64,000 bases of DNA from G963663615 sp963663615 (GCA_963663615.1 OY760517.1:2914001-2978000); one strand, 5' to 3'. Numbered from the stretch's first letter, positions 16,811 through 25,999 are shown. Program-made: numbers and translations. The notes: generated from the sequence alone by a model not told the origin.

Positions 16811-17558
16811 ATGAATAAAGAAAAAAAAGGCTGATTTATTATTAAAGTTTATTTTAATTCTAATTGCCATCCTGCCACTGATTTATTTTTATTTCTTTAA
16901 AAATGTGCCTTACAAAGCATTTATTTTTGGTACTGGTTCATGGGGAATCGGGTTAATATTCAAGATGATAGTTAACCAAATATTCATGAAAAGAATCAAA
17001 TCTCAATTAATGGTCTCTTTAACAAATGGTTTTTTCTCAGGCTTTTTTGAATTATCAGCTTCATTTATCCTAATACTTTTGGTTAAGGATAAAATAAGTT
17101 TTGATTTAAATTCAATTATTTCATTTGGTTTGGCAATTGGCTCATTTGAATGTTTACTTGTTGCGTTTAGCAAGGGTAACGATCTTTTAAAAGGAACATT
17201 TTTGGAAGAGGAATCAAAAAAGCTGTGTAATTATCTCAGTCAGCTAATCGGATTGAAATACTACTCATATAATGTAATGCTCCCGGCTATTGAAAGAATA
17301 ATAGCAACAATTATTCATGTATCTACCAGAGGATTCTTATTCATATCATTATTCTCCGGTAATTATATTTTCCTTGCGATTGCACTTCTTGTGTTTATAA
17401 TTGCAGACGGTTTACTGGGAAGTTATTATTATGTTTCCGGTAAATTCTTAAGGAAAAATGGATACATTCTATTTTATCTTGAATTTTCAATTCTTGCCTC
17501 TGTAAGTCTGACATTATTTATAATTTATATTGCTCCCTGGTCAGATAGCGTATTGTAA
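16811..17558 (+). CDS. YhfC-like intramembrane protease-type membrane protein (apparent frameshift near its start)
   Basis: A polytopic inner-membrane protein, open in one frame from 16815 to 17558 with no ATG at its head. The only ATG with suitable context, 16811, reads MNKEKK then leaves frame at a run of eight A (16821-16828). One more A joins it to KADLLLKFILILIAILPLI... and a full first helix. The segments GSFECLLVAFSKG and AIERIIATIIHVSTRGFLFI resemble the Glu and Glu-Arg...His motifs of YhfC-type (CPBP-related) proteases; this assignment is tentative. A GTG at 16905 would give a 217-aa form without the first helix. Confidence 0.55.
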
Positions 17559-17840
17559 TCCAGGATTAAAATTTCAGTAAGAACCCCGCGAATTATACGT
17601 GTTGCTTTGTTGAACAAACAATTTCCTGAATAATTCCAATACCTTAACTCCTCTTTTTATTCAAACCCAGAAGTTAGCCTTGCCTATTTCTTTAAATTAT
17701 GTTATTTTAATTTTTAAGGGTTGGGCTTAATTAATTTTCCAAAAGGTAATTCTTATCGCAGATTGTAATCGATTTGCATTACCTGTCATTCATCTCAATT
17801 AATTACTAACAAACATATTATCAAATAAAAGGGAGCTAAA

Positions 17841-19628
17841 ATGAAAAATGAAAAAATTTTAGCTAAAGCATCTTTTCAATCGCAAGAAGGCGTTAATATA
17901 TTGAAAATGAAAGGGAGTCCCTACGAAATGGGCTACCAGCATGGCTACCTTCTTGCCGAAAAAATCGGCATAATGATAACTACAACCCTGCAAGCAACTA
18001 TCGCATATATATCACTGGCAACAGGTAACGATCTGAAGACAGCCGAAGAATGGTTCAACAAGGGACAGTCAGATGCAGAACCATATCTTCCGGATGAGTT
18101 TAAGCAAGAAATGGAAGGAATACACGATGGATGTAATGACGCTGGTATATCTGTAACCCTACAGCAAATACTCTTGTGGAATACCAACTATGATCAATGG
18201 TGCATCTATTCGCATCCGCACTATTGGCATCCATACGAAGGAACTGGTATAAGACCTCTTGCCAATAATATTCAAGGTGCCGGAGGATGCAGCAGTTTTA
18301 GTGCATGGAATTCCGCTACAGGTGGTGATGGAAAATTGATCTTTTGCAAGGACGAGGATAATTTTAATATGCCTGGACAATTGGAAAACCGTACCATGTT
18401 TGTTGCCGACCCTGATAATGGTTACGGACATGTATTTTTCTCATATCCCGGTATGATTGGTCTTGACGGTGGTTTTAATAATGCCGGATTTGAAATGATG
18501 ACCCAGCTAAACAGTATGAAAGATGAAACGATGGAGGGGTGCGGTATAGCAATTTTTACCCGACTCCTGTTAACCCATGTTAACACTGTTGAGGGTGCTA
18601 TTGATGTGTTCAACAAATACCCAAGGTGTGCTGGTATTGCATATCATGTTGCAGATGCAATTAATAAAAAAGCCGCTGTTGTGGAAACCTCAGCAACAAA
18701 AGTAGCCGTACGTCACCCATTTATAGGTGAGAACTTCCTATATCAGGCAAACAATTCAAATTGTTATCCGGGGTGGATGGGTTACGACGGTTATAATATG
18801 GTTGATGATCAAAAACTGGTAAATGAACTAACCGATGTTTCTTCAATTGACGCATGGCAAAAAAGCTTGCATGATCCTGAAAACAAATATGTTCAAGCTC
18901 CAAGTAGAGTTGAACGTTACGGTCAGCTTTTAAATATTCATTATGGAAATATAACAGTAGATATTGCCCAGGAAATAATGAGCGACCGTTACGATCCGTA
19001 CACTCAAAAAACACGCGAAAAAATGCAGCCATCAGTATCCAATAATATTTTATGTACTATTTGTGCATTATACCCCGATCAGGCATTCACAGCTAATCCC
19101 CCACTTGGCGAATTTAAAGCTCATATTGCTAATATGTGGAGCTTGATTGCTTACCCTGAAACCGGCGATTTTTGGCTTGCAATAAATGATTTCCCTGCCC
19201 AATACGGCGGCTATGTTCAATTTAATCTAAATGATTTACTTAAAAACACCATGGTTTTAACAGTCGATGCAAAAACCAAATGGCTGAATACCGGTTTAGC
19301 ATTAAACTCAGGCAATACGGTAACAGTTGAATATACGGGTGGCGAGTGGACTGCTAATCCGGAAACCGGTTTTACAAGCGCAAACGGCAACCCATCATTT
19401 ATTGCCAAACCTGGCTATACCCTGCCCGGTGCTGATGAAGGTGCACTTTGTGGAAGAATTGGTACAAGCGGCGAAGTATTCCTTATTGGTAACACAAAGG
19501 AATTCCCTGTGAATAATTCAGGCAACCTGTTCCTGTGCATTAATGATGACCTGAATGGTATATATGGTGCCGGCTTTACCGATAACCAGGGTTCAATTAA
19601 CGTATCAATAAATGTAACCGCTGAATAA
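17841..19628 (+). CDS. C45-family peptidase / acyltransferase-like N-terminal-nucleophile hydrolase
   Basis: A 595-aa Ntn-hydrolase related to acyl-CoA:6-aminopenicillanate acyltransferase and phospholipase-B-like proteins. It opens with LKMKGSPYEMGYQHGYLLAEKIG, the typical G-x-x-x-x-M-G-x-x-H-G signature, and has GAGGCSSFSAWNSAT, in which Cys150 is the expected autoproteolytic nucleophile. The segments LIFCKDEDNF and GLDGGFNNAGFEM also fit. No signal peptide is obvious. The C-terminal 120 residues form an all-beta domain. SD GGGAG precedes the ATG. Substrate unknown (N-acyl or amide). Confidence 0.85.
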   Translation: MKNEKILAKASFQSQEGVNILKMKGSPYEMGYQHGYLLAEKIGIMITTTLQATIAYISLATGNDLKTAEEWFNKGQSDAEPYLPDEFKQEMEGIHDGCNDAGISVTLQQILLWNTNYDQWCIYSHPHYWHPYEGTGIRPLANNIQGAGGCSSFSAWNSATGGDGKLIFCKDEDNFNMPGQLENRTMFVADPDNGYGHVFFSYPGMIGLDGGFNNAGFEMMTQLNSMKDETMEGCGIAIFTRLLLTHVNTVEGAIDVFNKYPRCAGIAYHVADAINKKAAVVETSATKVAVRHPFIGENFLYQANNSNCYPGWMGYDGYNMVDDQKLVNELTDVSSIDAWQKSLHDPENKYVQAPSRVERYGQLLNIHYGNITVDIAQEIMSDRYDPYTQKTREKMQPSVSNNILCTICALYPDQAFTANPPLGEFKAHIANMWSLIAYPETGDFWLAINDFPAQYGGYVQFNLNDLLKNTMVLTVDAKTKWLNTGLALNSGNTVTVEYTGGEWTANPETGFTSANGNPSFIAKPGYTLPGADEGALCGRIGTSGEVFLIGNTKEFPVNNSGNLFLCINDDLNGIYGAGFTDNQGSINVSINVTAE

Positions 19629-19635
19629 TTATTCA

Positions 19636-19669
19636 ATCATCCGTCATAGAGCCTTCTGTGGCGGATGAT
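19636..19669 (+). terminator. Hairpin after the C45 peptidase gene
   Basis: ATCATCCG and CGGATGAT pair with an 18-nt loop, in which ATAGA/TCTGT-type pairing extends the stem. There is no clear T-run, so it may be a terminator or a stabilising hairpin. Confidence 0.4.
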
Positions 19670-19922
19670 ACGAAATAAAATGTGGGTCTAATTTATCATT
19701 CCGCTGCTATTAGTATATTTAGCTGACTTACTTAGTTGGTTAGCTTGTATAAATACCAGGTATCTTGAAGGTCAAAATAATTAGCACTTATTGCATATCT
19801 TGTCATAATAAAATATGTTTCTTGCTTAAGTAAAAGCGAATAGCATGTTTCAAAAAAGCTTTGTTCTATTGCTATTCTATTAAATAACAAGCAATTAACT
19901 TATAAGGATTTAAGTAATATTT

Positions 19923-20579
19923 ATGGGTACTGGTGGAGTAATTTTTGATTTTAATGGTACATTATTCTGGGATTCGGAATATCAGGAAAACTCGTGGGAT
20001 AAATATCTGGAAAACCACAATATCATTTTAACAGCCGCTCAGAAGAAAGAATACATTCACGGCAGAAACGGCAAGGATACATTCGAGATTCTATTTGAAA
20101 GACAATTAAGCACTTATGAGGTAGAAGAACTTACAGAAGAAAAAGAAATTATTTACAGAAATATGTGTCTGCAAAACAAAATGGAATTGGCACCAGGTGC
20201 AATAACACTTCTGAATGAACTAAACGCCAAACAAATACCAATTGCAATAGCAACAGCTGCTGGAAAGGGTAATGTGGATTTTTTTATCGACAAGTTTAAC
20301 TTGCTTAATTATTTTGAAATAGAAAACATTATATACGATGATGGTACTGTTAAAGGCAAACCTGATCCTGATTTATTCCTTAAAGCAATCAATAAATTGG
20401 GGGTAGATAAAGATAAGTCGGTTATTTTTGAAGACTCATTTTCCGGAATTCAGGCTGCACTAAATAGCAAGGTTGCAAATGTAATTATTGTTAATTCAGT
20501 AAATGGTAATTATGAGGATTTTAACCTGCCTGTAATTAAACATTTTGATGAATTCGACAGAAGTATTTTAGACTATTAA
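19923..20579 (+). CDS. HAD-superfamily phosphatase (beta-phosphoglucomutase-like)
   Basis: A 218-aa HAD hydrolase with cap-type C1 (helical, about residues 18-85). Motif I reads VIFDFNGTLF: Asp9 is the nucleophile, but the second Asp (general acid/base) is Asn11. Motif II is IAIATAAGK, the motif III Lys lies in GKPDPDLF, and motif IV is VIFEDSFSG. The Asn variant is also known in some HAD lineages, so the protein may still be active but slow or with altered chemistry. Substrate unknown. Confidence 0.85.
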   Translation: MGTGGVIFDFNGTLFWDSEYQENSWDKYLENHNIILTAAQKKEYIHGRNGKDTFEILFERQLSTYEVEELTEEKEIIYRNMCLQNKMELAPGAITLLNELNAKQIPIAIATAAGKGNVDFFIDKFNLLNYFEIENIIYDDGTVKGKPDPDLFLKAINKLGVDKDKSVIFEDSFSGIQAALNSKVANVIIVNSVNGNYEDFNLPVIKHFDEFDRSILDY

Positions 20580-20675
20580 TTGTGCTGAAATAAAAATTCA
20601 CGATAAGTAAATTGACTCTTTATTGAGAATTTGCTTATGGTAGCAATGATAATGGATAAATAAATTACGCTTGCC

Positions 20676-20700
20676 AAATATACCAATAATTGGTATATTT
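20676..20700. promoter_or_regulatory. ParDE operator palindrome
   Basis: AAATATACCAA and TTGGTATATTT, an 11-bp perfect inverted repeat around a central TAA, 31 nt before the antitoxin start. Ribbon-helix-helix antitoxins repress their own operons from such sites. It overlaps the probable promoter. Confidence 0.6.
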
Positions 20701-20731
20701 AATTCAAATTTAAACATATAACGGTAAACAA

Positions 20732-20983
20732 ATGAATAAAAACACATCTGTATCACTCGGCAACTATTTTGATATGTTTGTTCAGGAAAGTATTTCTAAC
20801 GGACGCTATAAAAATGTTAGTGAGGTTATTCGTGCAGGATTAAGACTTCTCGAGGAAGAAGAAAACAAGGCAATTGCATTAAAGAGTGCTGTGCAGGAAG
20901 GAATTACCAGTGGCATAGCACATAACTTTGATCCACAAAAACATCTTGAAATATTAAAAGCAAACAAGCGTTCGGATGTCTAA
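20732..20983 (+). CDS. ParD-like ribbon-helix-helix antitoxin
   Basis: An 83-aa type II antitoxin: MNKNTSVSLGNYFDMFVQES and ...YKNVSEVIRAGLRLLEEEENK form the ribbon-helix-helix DNA-binding fold of the ParD/CC2985 class. The C-terminal ~25 residues bind the toxin. It overlaps the ParE-like gene by 8 nt. The strong palindrome upstream indicates autoregulation. Confidence 0.88.
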   Translation: MNKNTSVSLGNYFDMFVQESISNGRYKNVSEVIRAGLRLLEEEENKAIALKSAVQEGITSGIAHNFDPQKHLEILKANKRSDV

Positions 20984-21275
20984 GTATTACCTTACTAACA
21001 AAGCGGTTGAGGATTTAACCCAAATCTGGCAATACACCTACAAAAAGTGGTCTGAAGAGCAAGCCGACAAATATTACAATGATTTATTAAACGCTTGTAC
21101 ACAAATTGCAGAGAACAACGATTTGGGACGTAAATACTTCAACATTTTACCAGACTTGCACAGGTTTCATATTAACCGCCACCTAATATTCTTCAGAAGA
21201 GTAAATCCGGATTTTGTAGAAATAACAAGAATTCTGCACGAAAAAATGGATTTAAGAAACAGAATACTTGAATAG
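20976..21275 (+). CDS. ParE-family toxin
   Basis: A 99-aa RelE/ParE-fold toxin: YYLTNKAVEDLTQIWQYTYKKWSEEQADKYYNDLL, then FHINRHLIFFRRVNPDFVEITRILHEKMDL, the typical core and the C-terminal R-I-L-H-x-x-M-D motif of ParE. Family members poison DNA gyrase. It appears intact and overlaps the antitoxin by 8 nt. Confidence 0.88.
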   Translation: MSKYYLTNKAVEDLTQIWQYTYKKWSEEQADKYYNDLLNACTQIAENNDLGRKYFNILPDLHRFHINRHLIFFRRVNPDFVEITRILHEKMDLRNRILE

Positions 21276-21290
21276 ATTTATTAAGATGGT

Positions 21291-21500
21291 GGATTTACAG
21301 GTTGAGCTGAGGGCAAAACAAAAAATATTTCAACTACTACAATATGGTATATTGCATTTTTAAGTTTAAAAATTCATGGTATTTTTAGGTTAAATAATTA
21401 ACACATCTTGCTTCCTCATCTATATAATGCTATTTTAGGTAATATATACAGAATAGTATAACTTATATCCCTGCTATATAAAATGAGGTAGCGGGATGTT
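21291..21500 (+). repeat. ~200-bp non-coding direct repeat, copy 1 (in front of rmuC)
   Basis: Matches 26000-26197 over nearly its whole length, with short exact blocks including AACTACTACAATATGG, ATTCATGGTATTTTTAGGTT and ATATCCCTGCTATATA, a 12-nt insertion in this copy, and scattered substitutions. It ends in a bulged hairpin, ATCCC(T)GCTA with TAGCGGGAT, followed by GTT. It is AT-rich with no ORF. Each copy directly precedes a cargo gene, which suggests it is an end or promoter of a mobile unit. Confidence 0.8.
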
Positions 21501-21526
21501 GTGTCCACTAATAAAAACGAAATACT

Positions 21527-22864
21527 ATGATTGAAACTTTTCTGATAATATTGATTGCTTTAGGAGTAATCAATATTTTGATTCAATTCCTCAAAAAGGA
21601 TAATTCTGCACAGCTTAAGAAAATTGAAACATCGATTCTTCGATTTGATTCTTCATTAGATAAAAATGAGAAATCCATAAAAGATGAATTTCAAAGAAAC
21701 AGACAAGAGAGCAATCAAATTGCAAAAGAGAATAGAGAAGAATTAGCTAAATCTTTACAATCATTTAGCGATTCCAATTCCGAGAATAATAAATCACTTA
21801 ATGAATTGATTAGACAAAAATTCAGTGATTTTGAAAGGTTACAAACTGACCAAAATAAACAGTTTCTTGAAAGTATAAAAGAGGTAAAAGAGGGAATTGA
21901 AAAGCAATTAAAGGCAATTAGAGATGATAATACTCAGCAGCTCAAAGAAATGAGAAAAACTGTTGACGAAAAACTGCAAACAACATTAGAAAAAAGACTT
22001 GGAGAATCATTTAAACAAGTAAGTGAAAGATTAGAACAAGTTCACAAAGGACTTGGAGAAATGCAAAACATAGCAACGGGTGTTGGTGATTTGAAAAAAG
22101 TATTGTCAAATGTAAAAACCAGAGGTGTGCTTGGTGAATATCAATTGGAGAATATATTGGAGCAGCTTTTAACTCCAGACCAGTATTCTAAAAATGTTGC
22201 AACAAAGAAAGGCAGCCAAGCAAATGTAGAATTTGCAATTAAATTACCAGGAAAAGAAAGAGATGAAGAAGTATGGATGCCTGTTGACTCTAAATTTCCA
22301 ATTGAAAATTACCAAAATCTGTTAAATGCTTATGAAGAAGGTAATAAGGAAAATATTGAGAATGCTCAAAAGTTACTTTTAAAAACGGTTGAAAGTTTTG
22401 CAAAAGACATAAGTGCAAAATATTTAGACCCTCCTCATACAACAGATTTTGCTATAATGTTTTTACCAATTGAAAGTTTATATGCGGAAATACTAAGGCA
22501 TCCTGGATTATTTGAAACACTGCAAAGAACTTATAGAGTTACAGTGACTGGACCAACAACATTATCAGCTTTATTGAATAGTTTACAAATGGGATTTAGA
22601 ACTCTTGCAGTCCAGAAAAGAAGTAGTGAAGTATGGAAAATATTGGAAGCTGTAAAAACAGAATTTGATAAATTTTCAGAGCAATTGAATAAAGTTGGTA
22701 AACAACTGACTACTGCTTCTAAATCACTTGATGATTTGAGAATAACAAGAACTAATGTTATGAGTAGGAAATTAAAAGATGTTGGGACTTTAGATGCTAA
22801 TGAAGTCAATGAAATCTTAGAATTACCGAATAGTGATAATACAGAAATAATAAACGAGGAATAA
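21527..22864 (+). CDS. rmuC: RmuC-family DNA recombination protein
   Basis: A 445-aa protein with an N-terminal membrane anchor (about residues 3-18), a long coiled coil (about 25-190) and a C-terminal nuclease-like RmuC domain: VKTRGVLGEYQLENILEQLLTPDQY, VWMPVDSKFPIENYQNL and DFAIMFLPIESLYAEIL, containing PD-(D/E)xK-like residues. RmuC limits recombination at inverted repeats. Normally a core gene, here it follows repeat copy 1 and is followed by a cassette-like spacer, so it may be mobile cargo. Confidence 0.9.
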   Translation: MIETFLIILIALGVINILIQFLKKDNSAQLKKIETSILRFDSSLDKNEKSIKDEFQRNRQESNQIAKENREELAKSLQSFSDSNSENNKSLNELIRQKFSDFERLQTDQNKQFLESIKEVKEGIEKQLKAIRDDNTQQLKEMRKTVDEKLQTTLEKRLGESFKQVSERLEQVHKGLGEMQNIATGVGDLKKVLSNVKTRGVLGEYQLENILEQLLTPDQYSKNVATKKGSQANVEFAIKLPGKERDEEVWMPVDSKFPIENYQNLLNAYEEGNKENIENAQKLLLKTVESFAKDISAKYLDPPHTTDFAIMFLPIESLYAEILRHPGLFETLQRTYRVTVTGPTTLSALLNSLQMGFRTLAVQKRSSEVWKILEAVKTEFDKFSEQLNKVGKQLTTASKSLDDLRITRTNVMSRKLKDVGTLDANEVNEILELPNSDNTEIINEE

Positions 22865-23020
22865 TTACTGGCCACAATACACGGTATAGTTAATCGGAGT
22901 TTTAGCAGTTTTCGGGGTGTAGTAACCCGCTCCAAATTTTGCTGTAAATTGAAACGGCAGTGTCTCGCAATCTGCCACTACACATACAATTTTCCGTTAT
23001 AGCCAATAATAAGGACAACT
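22865..23020 (+). repeat. Cassette-type spacer, rmuC to thioredoxin gene
   Basis: About 156 nt of structured non-coding sequence starting AATTACTGGCCACAAT, containing the hairpins GGGTGTAGTAACCC and GGCAG...CTGCC, and ending CCGTTATAGCCAATAATAAGG just before the next start. TACTGGC at the left can pair with GCCAATA at the right. The same left box (AATTACTGGC) begins the next spacer (24296). It resembles a recombination spacer. Confidence 0.5.
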
Positions 23021-24295
23021 ATGAAAACAATACTCACTCTGCTAATTCTGTCGCTAATTTGGGGTTGTACACAAAAGCCTACATCCTATTTTGACAATGA
23101 CTACAAAAGCGTTTTTAAAAATGCCAAGAATGAAAACAAAATGGTATTCATCGATTTTTACACAAATTGGTGTGGACCTTGTAAATTGTTTGAAAAAGAG
23201 ATAGTAACTGATAGTATATTCAGAGATTATATTTCAGGAAATTTTCTATCAACAAAAATTAATGCAGAAATCGAAGAGAATAAAGAAATTGTAAAAAAAT
23301 ATAAAATTACAGGCTATCCAACCTTTATTGTAACTGACCTCAATGGTGAAGAAATTGACCGAATTGTTGGATTAAAAGCGAATAACTCCAATGAGTTTAT
23401 TGATGCATTAAAAAAAATAATTTCAGGAAAAGAAGATTTAATCATTCTTGAACAGAAATATTATCAAAATCCAGACAGTTTGGAATTATTTAGAACGATT
23501 GCTCAGGATAAATTGCTTTCTCGAAACCTTTATTTAAAGACAATTGAATTTACCGACTATGCAGAAAGGCACAGTAATAATGAGGAACTGAAAACAGAAG
23601 CCCAATTATACCATGCATATTCTATGATAAGAAAAAAACCACAACCATCACCTCTTGAGATGATAAACTTTGTAAAGAAAGAAGGGATAAGCAAACAATT
23701 TAAAGAAAGTGGATTTAGTGAACTGTATTTCTTCTATAGAGATAACAACAATATTGATAGTGTAAACTATTACTTAAATACTCTTGTAAAAGGGAATTTT
23801 AATGATCATTTGGGATACGTAAGAGATTACGCAGAATTTTTGTATAAGCAAAATAAAGACATTGAAAAAGCAGACAGTTTAACTACACTTTATAGCAATT
23901 ACGGGGGAAACTATGCTGACCACTGGACTCCTTATTTAAAAGCCCATAGTTGTGCAAGACATGGAGACATGAAACAAGGGATTGAAGTTTTTAACAAATG
24001 GATGGATAAATATTCGAAACCGGAAAATTTCATGGATGATTTCTGGCATTATTATTTTTATATAGAATTTGCAAGTTTTTACAGAATACCTTCCTTACGC
24101 ACTGTTAAATATGCAGAAACGATTGAAAATTACAAATCAAGTGCTCAAAATAAGAAACGTTTAGCATTGGTTTATTCAATAAATGGGATGAGGCAAGACG
24201 CAATAAAGAAACTTAGAGAAGCGAAAGAATTATATGAAGACCCAAACAAAAAAAATGAAGTTGAGAAATTAATTAATGAATATTCAAAAAATTAA
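23021..24295 (+). CDS. Thioredoxin-fold lipoprotein with a C-terminal helical-repeat region
   Basis: A 424-aa protein with a likely lipoprotein signal (LLILSLIWGC, Cys16). The thioredoxin domain (about 30-140) has the active-site FYTNWCGPCK (Cys51/Cys54) and the GYPTFIV cis-Pro loop. Residues ~150-420 are helical repeats resembling TPRs. It probably acts as a periplasmic reductase or scaffold. The lipobox is unusual, with Trp at -2. Flanked on both sides by cassette-type spacers. Confidence 0.85.
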   Translation: MKTILTLLILSLIWGCTQKPTSYFDNDYKSVFKNAKNENKMVFIDFYTNWCGPCKLFEKEIVTDSIFRDYISGNFLSTKINAEIEENKEIVKKYKITGYPTFIVTDLNGEEIDRIVGLKANNSNEFIDALKKIISGKEDLIILEQKYYQNPDSLELFRTIAQDKLLSRNLYLKTIEFTDYAERHSNNEELKTEAQLYHAYSMIRKKPQPSPLEMINFVKKEGISKQFKESGFSELYFFYRDNNNIDSVNYYLNTLVKGNFNDHLGYVRDYAEFLYKQNKDIEKADSLTTLYSNYGGNYADHWTPYLKAHSCARHGDMKQGIEVFNKWMDKYSKPENFMDDFWHYYFYIEFASFYRIPSLRTVKYAETIENYKSSAQNKKRLALVYSINGMRQDAIKKLREAKELYEDPNKKNEVEKLINEYSKN

Positions 24296-24586
24296 ATTAC
24301 TGGCTATAAAACGTGTAAGCAACAAGGTTGAGAAACGAATTGCAAACAAAACAACAAGAAACAATGTGTAACTTATTTAATAATAACAAACAAGAACCAA
24401 CATAGTTTATGTTGCCCGGATAGCAACAATTGCTTTTTCTATTAGTACACATAATCTTATGTTAGCGGAGTCAAGAGTACACTGTCGCTGTCAGAAGAGA
24501 CTCTTTATTGGTGCCAGAGCAACGTTCATGGTTAAATAATTGAAGATCGTTTTTAAGTTTTGATTGTATATTGGAGATTTGGTTAA
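24296..24586 (+). repeat. Cassette-type spacer, thioredoxin gene to GFA gene
   Basis: 291 nt without a gene. It starts AAATTACTGGCTATAAAACG, matching the beginning of the spacer after rmuC, and includes GTTAGCGGAGTC with complementary GAGACTC further on. No ORF is supported; a short plus frame overlapping the GFA gene is a shadow. Confidence 0.4.
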
Positions 24587-24994
24587 ATGGAATATTTGGG
24601 ATCATGTTTATGTAGAACTGTTAAGTATAAAGTTATCGGTGATTTTGAGAGTTTCTTTTTGTGTCATTGTCGCTACTGCCAGAAGGATACAGGATCTGCA
24701 CACGCAGCAAATTTGTTTTCGTCATCAGCCAAACTTGTATGGATTAGAGGCGAAAACAATGTACGAGTATTTCAAGTGAAGAAATCCAGTCATGTAAAAG
24801 CATTCTGCGTAACATGTGGGTCTGCTCTACCCAATGTACAAATGGACGGCAAGCTTCTGGTTGTTCCGGCAGGAAGTCTTGATTGTAAATTGGAAAAGAA
24901 GCCTGATGGACATATATTTATTTCGAACAAAGCGAATTGGGATGAAGCATTAGAAACGGTGAAAAAATTTGAGCGATTTCCAGCTGAAGAGTAA
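24587..24994 (+). CDS. GFA/CENP-V family zinc-binding protein
   Basis: A 135-aa protein with the Zn-binding Cys pattern of the GFA (glutathione-dependent formaldehyde-activating) fold: GSCLCRTVKY, CHCRYCQKDTGSAHA and FCVTCGSALP. The fold binds two zinc ions; the reaction of most members is unknown. SD GGAGA precedes the ATG. It stands in the cassette-like block, so it is probably horizontally acquired. Confidence 0.9.
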   Translation: MEYLGSCLCRTVKYKVIGDFESFFLCHCRYCQKDTGSAHAANLFSSSAKLVWIRGENNVRVFQVKKSSHVKAFCVTCGSALPNVQMDGKLLVVPAGSLDCKLEKKPDGHIFISNKANWDEALETVKKFERFPAEE

Positions 24995-25026
24995 ATAGCT
25001 ATTAGCAAGAAAAGTGATTGAAATAA

Positions 25027-25073
25027 TCCGCTAACAAGTGCTCGCAGCGGATACCTCTGAAGCACGGTGTTAT
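25027..25073 (+). repeat. attC-like hairpin spacer between GFA and GNAT genes
   Basis: CGCTAACAAGTGCT at the left pairs with AGCACGGTGTTATAC at the right, with GCAGCGG between. The outer GCTAAC/GTTATAC pair is like the R boxes of integron attC sites. The length is ~47 nt. It resembles an attC site more than any other spacer here, but no integron integrase is present. Confidence 0.45.
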
Positions 25074-25158
25074 ACTTCGAGATTAGAATCAATAGAATGA
25101 AAAAAAACAAGTAAATATATAATTGAAATGGTATTATATAGATAACAATGATAATGGA

Positions 25159-25716
25159 ATGATCTCAATTAGGCATGCAAACATAAAAGAAAAAAGAAAA
25201 ACCTATGAGTGGTTGAGTTTATCTGATACAGCCCAACTACATATGGGTTATCCAGATTATCCAGAAGCACCAATACCAAACTGGAACGAATACAACAAAG
25301 ACTTTGAGGATTTTTACTTTGAGGAAAGCGGTAGGGAGGCTGGTTCAGTAATGATAATATCAAAAGGGATTGAGGAAATAGGATGTCTGTGTTATGCCTG
25401 TTTCCATTTAACAGATAATACCGCTGAATTAGATATTTGGTTAAAAAGTCAGTTATACTGTGGTAAAGGATACGGACCGGTAGCGTTGAGTCAGTTAGTG
25501 AAATACTTAAGTGAAAGCCATAGAATCAAAAGATTTATAATACGTCCTTCAGAAAAGAATAAAAGAGCGATCAGGTCATATGAGAAAGTAGGCTTTACAT
25601 ACCGTAGTAATAAAGAGAGAGTAATCAGAGAATATTTAAGAGAAGAGTATAGATTAAAATATGGTAATGGGGACTATGGTTTATCAGGCACAGCAGTATT
25701 AACAAAGGAAGTATAA
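25159..25716 (+). CDS. GNAT-family N-acetyltransferase (AAC(6')-like group)
   Basis: A 185-aa transferase beginning MISIRHANIKEKRKTYEWLSLSD, an opening common in the aminoglycoside-6'-acetyltransferase-related GNAT subfamily. Motif A is LDIWLKSQLYCGKGYGPVALSQLVKYL and motif B is NKRAIRSYEKVGF. The substrate cannot be assigned; homologues include both antibiotic and amino-acid acetyltransferases. A TTG at 25123 would add 12 residues, but the ATG at 25159 gives the family N-terminus. It has cassette-like flanks. Confidence 0.85.
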   Translation: MISIRHANIKEKRKTYEWLSLSDTAQLHMGYPDYPEAPIPNWNEYNKDFEDFYFEESGREAGSVMIISKGIEEIGCLCYACFHLTDNTAELDIWLKSQLYCGKGYGPVALSQLVKYLSESHRIKRFIIRPSEKNKRAIRSYEKVGFTYRSNKERVIREYLREEYRLKYGNGDYGLSGTAVLTKEV

Positions 25717-25890
25717 CAACTGCGTCAACAGGAACTTCGCCTGTGAGTAACACCCAATTGCATCAACATTGTTTCTTCTACTTACTCCTCGATGCATTGT
25801 GACTTTTGGCTCGTCCGATTACGCATGATTGGTTAGTAAAAAGGAAGGAAACGAAAATGAGGAAACTCTAAAACTCCTACCGTTAACCAC

Positions 25891-25948
25891 CCCCACCCAA
25901 ACGGGCGGGCACAAATCTATAATACAACGTAAAATACATTTTGTACTA
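25891..25948 (-). repeat. Duplicate of the glnA 3' end plus terminator
   Basis: The 34 nt at 25914-25947 match 29781-29814 with one mismatch. In 29781-29814 these bases are the last codons and stop of glnA. The adjoining terminator stem (CCCAC...GGGCGGG) is also partly conserved. Same orientation, 3.87 kb apart. Likely an attachment-site duplication left by insertion of the intervening DNA. Confidence 0.8.
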
Positions 25949-25999
25949 TAATTACTAATATTTACATGCCCCAAATTAATGCCTGGTAGCAAACGCACT

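Noticed and set aside
24564..24779. Plus-strand ORF overlapping the GFA gene
   Set aside because: It is a frame-shifted shadow of the GFA gene; the zinc-Cys pattern lies only in the other frame.
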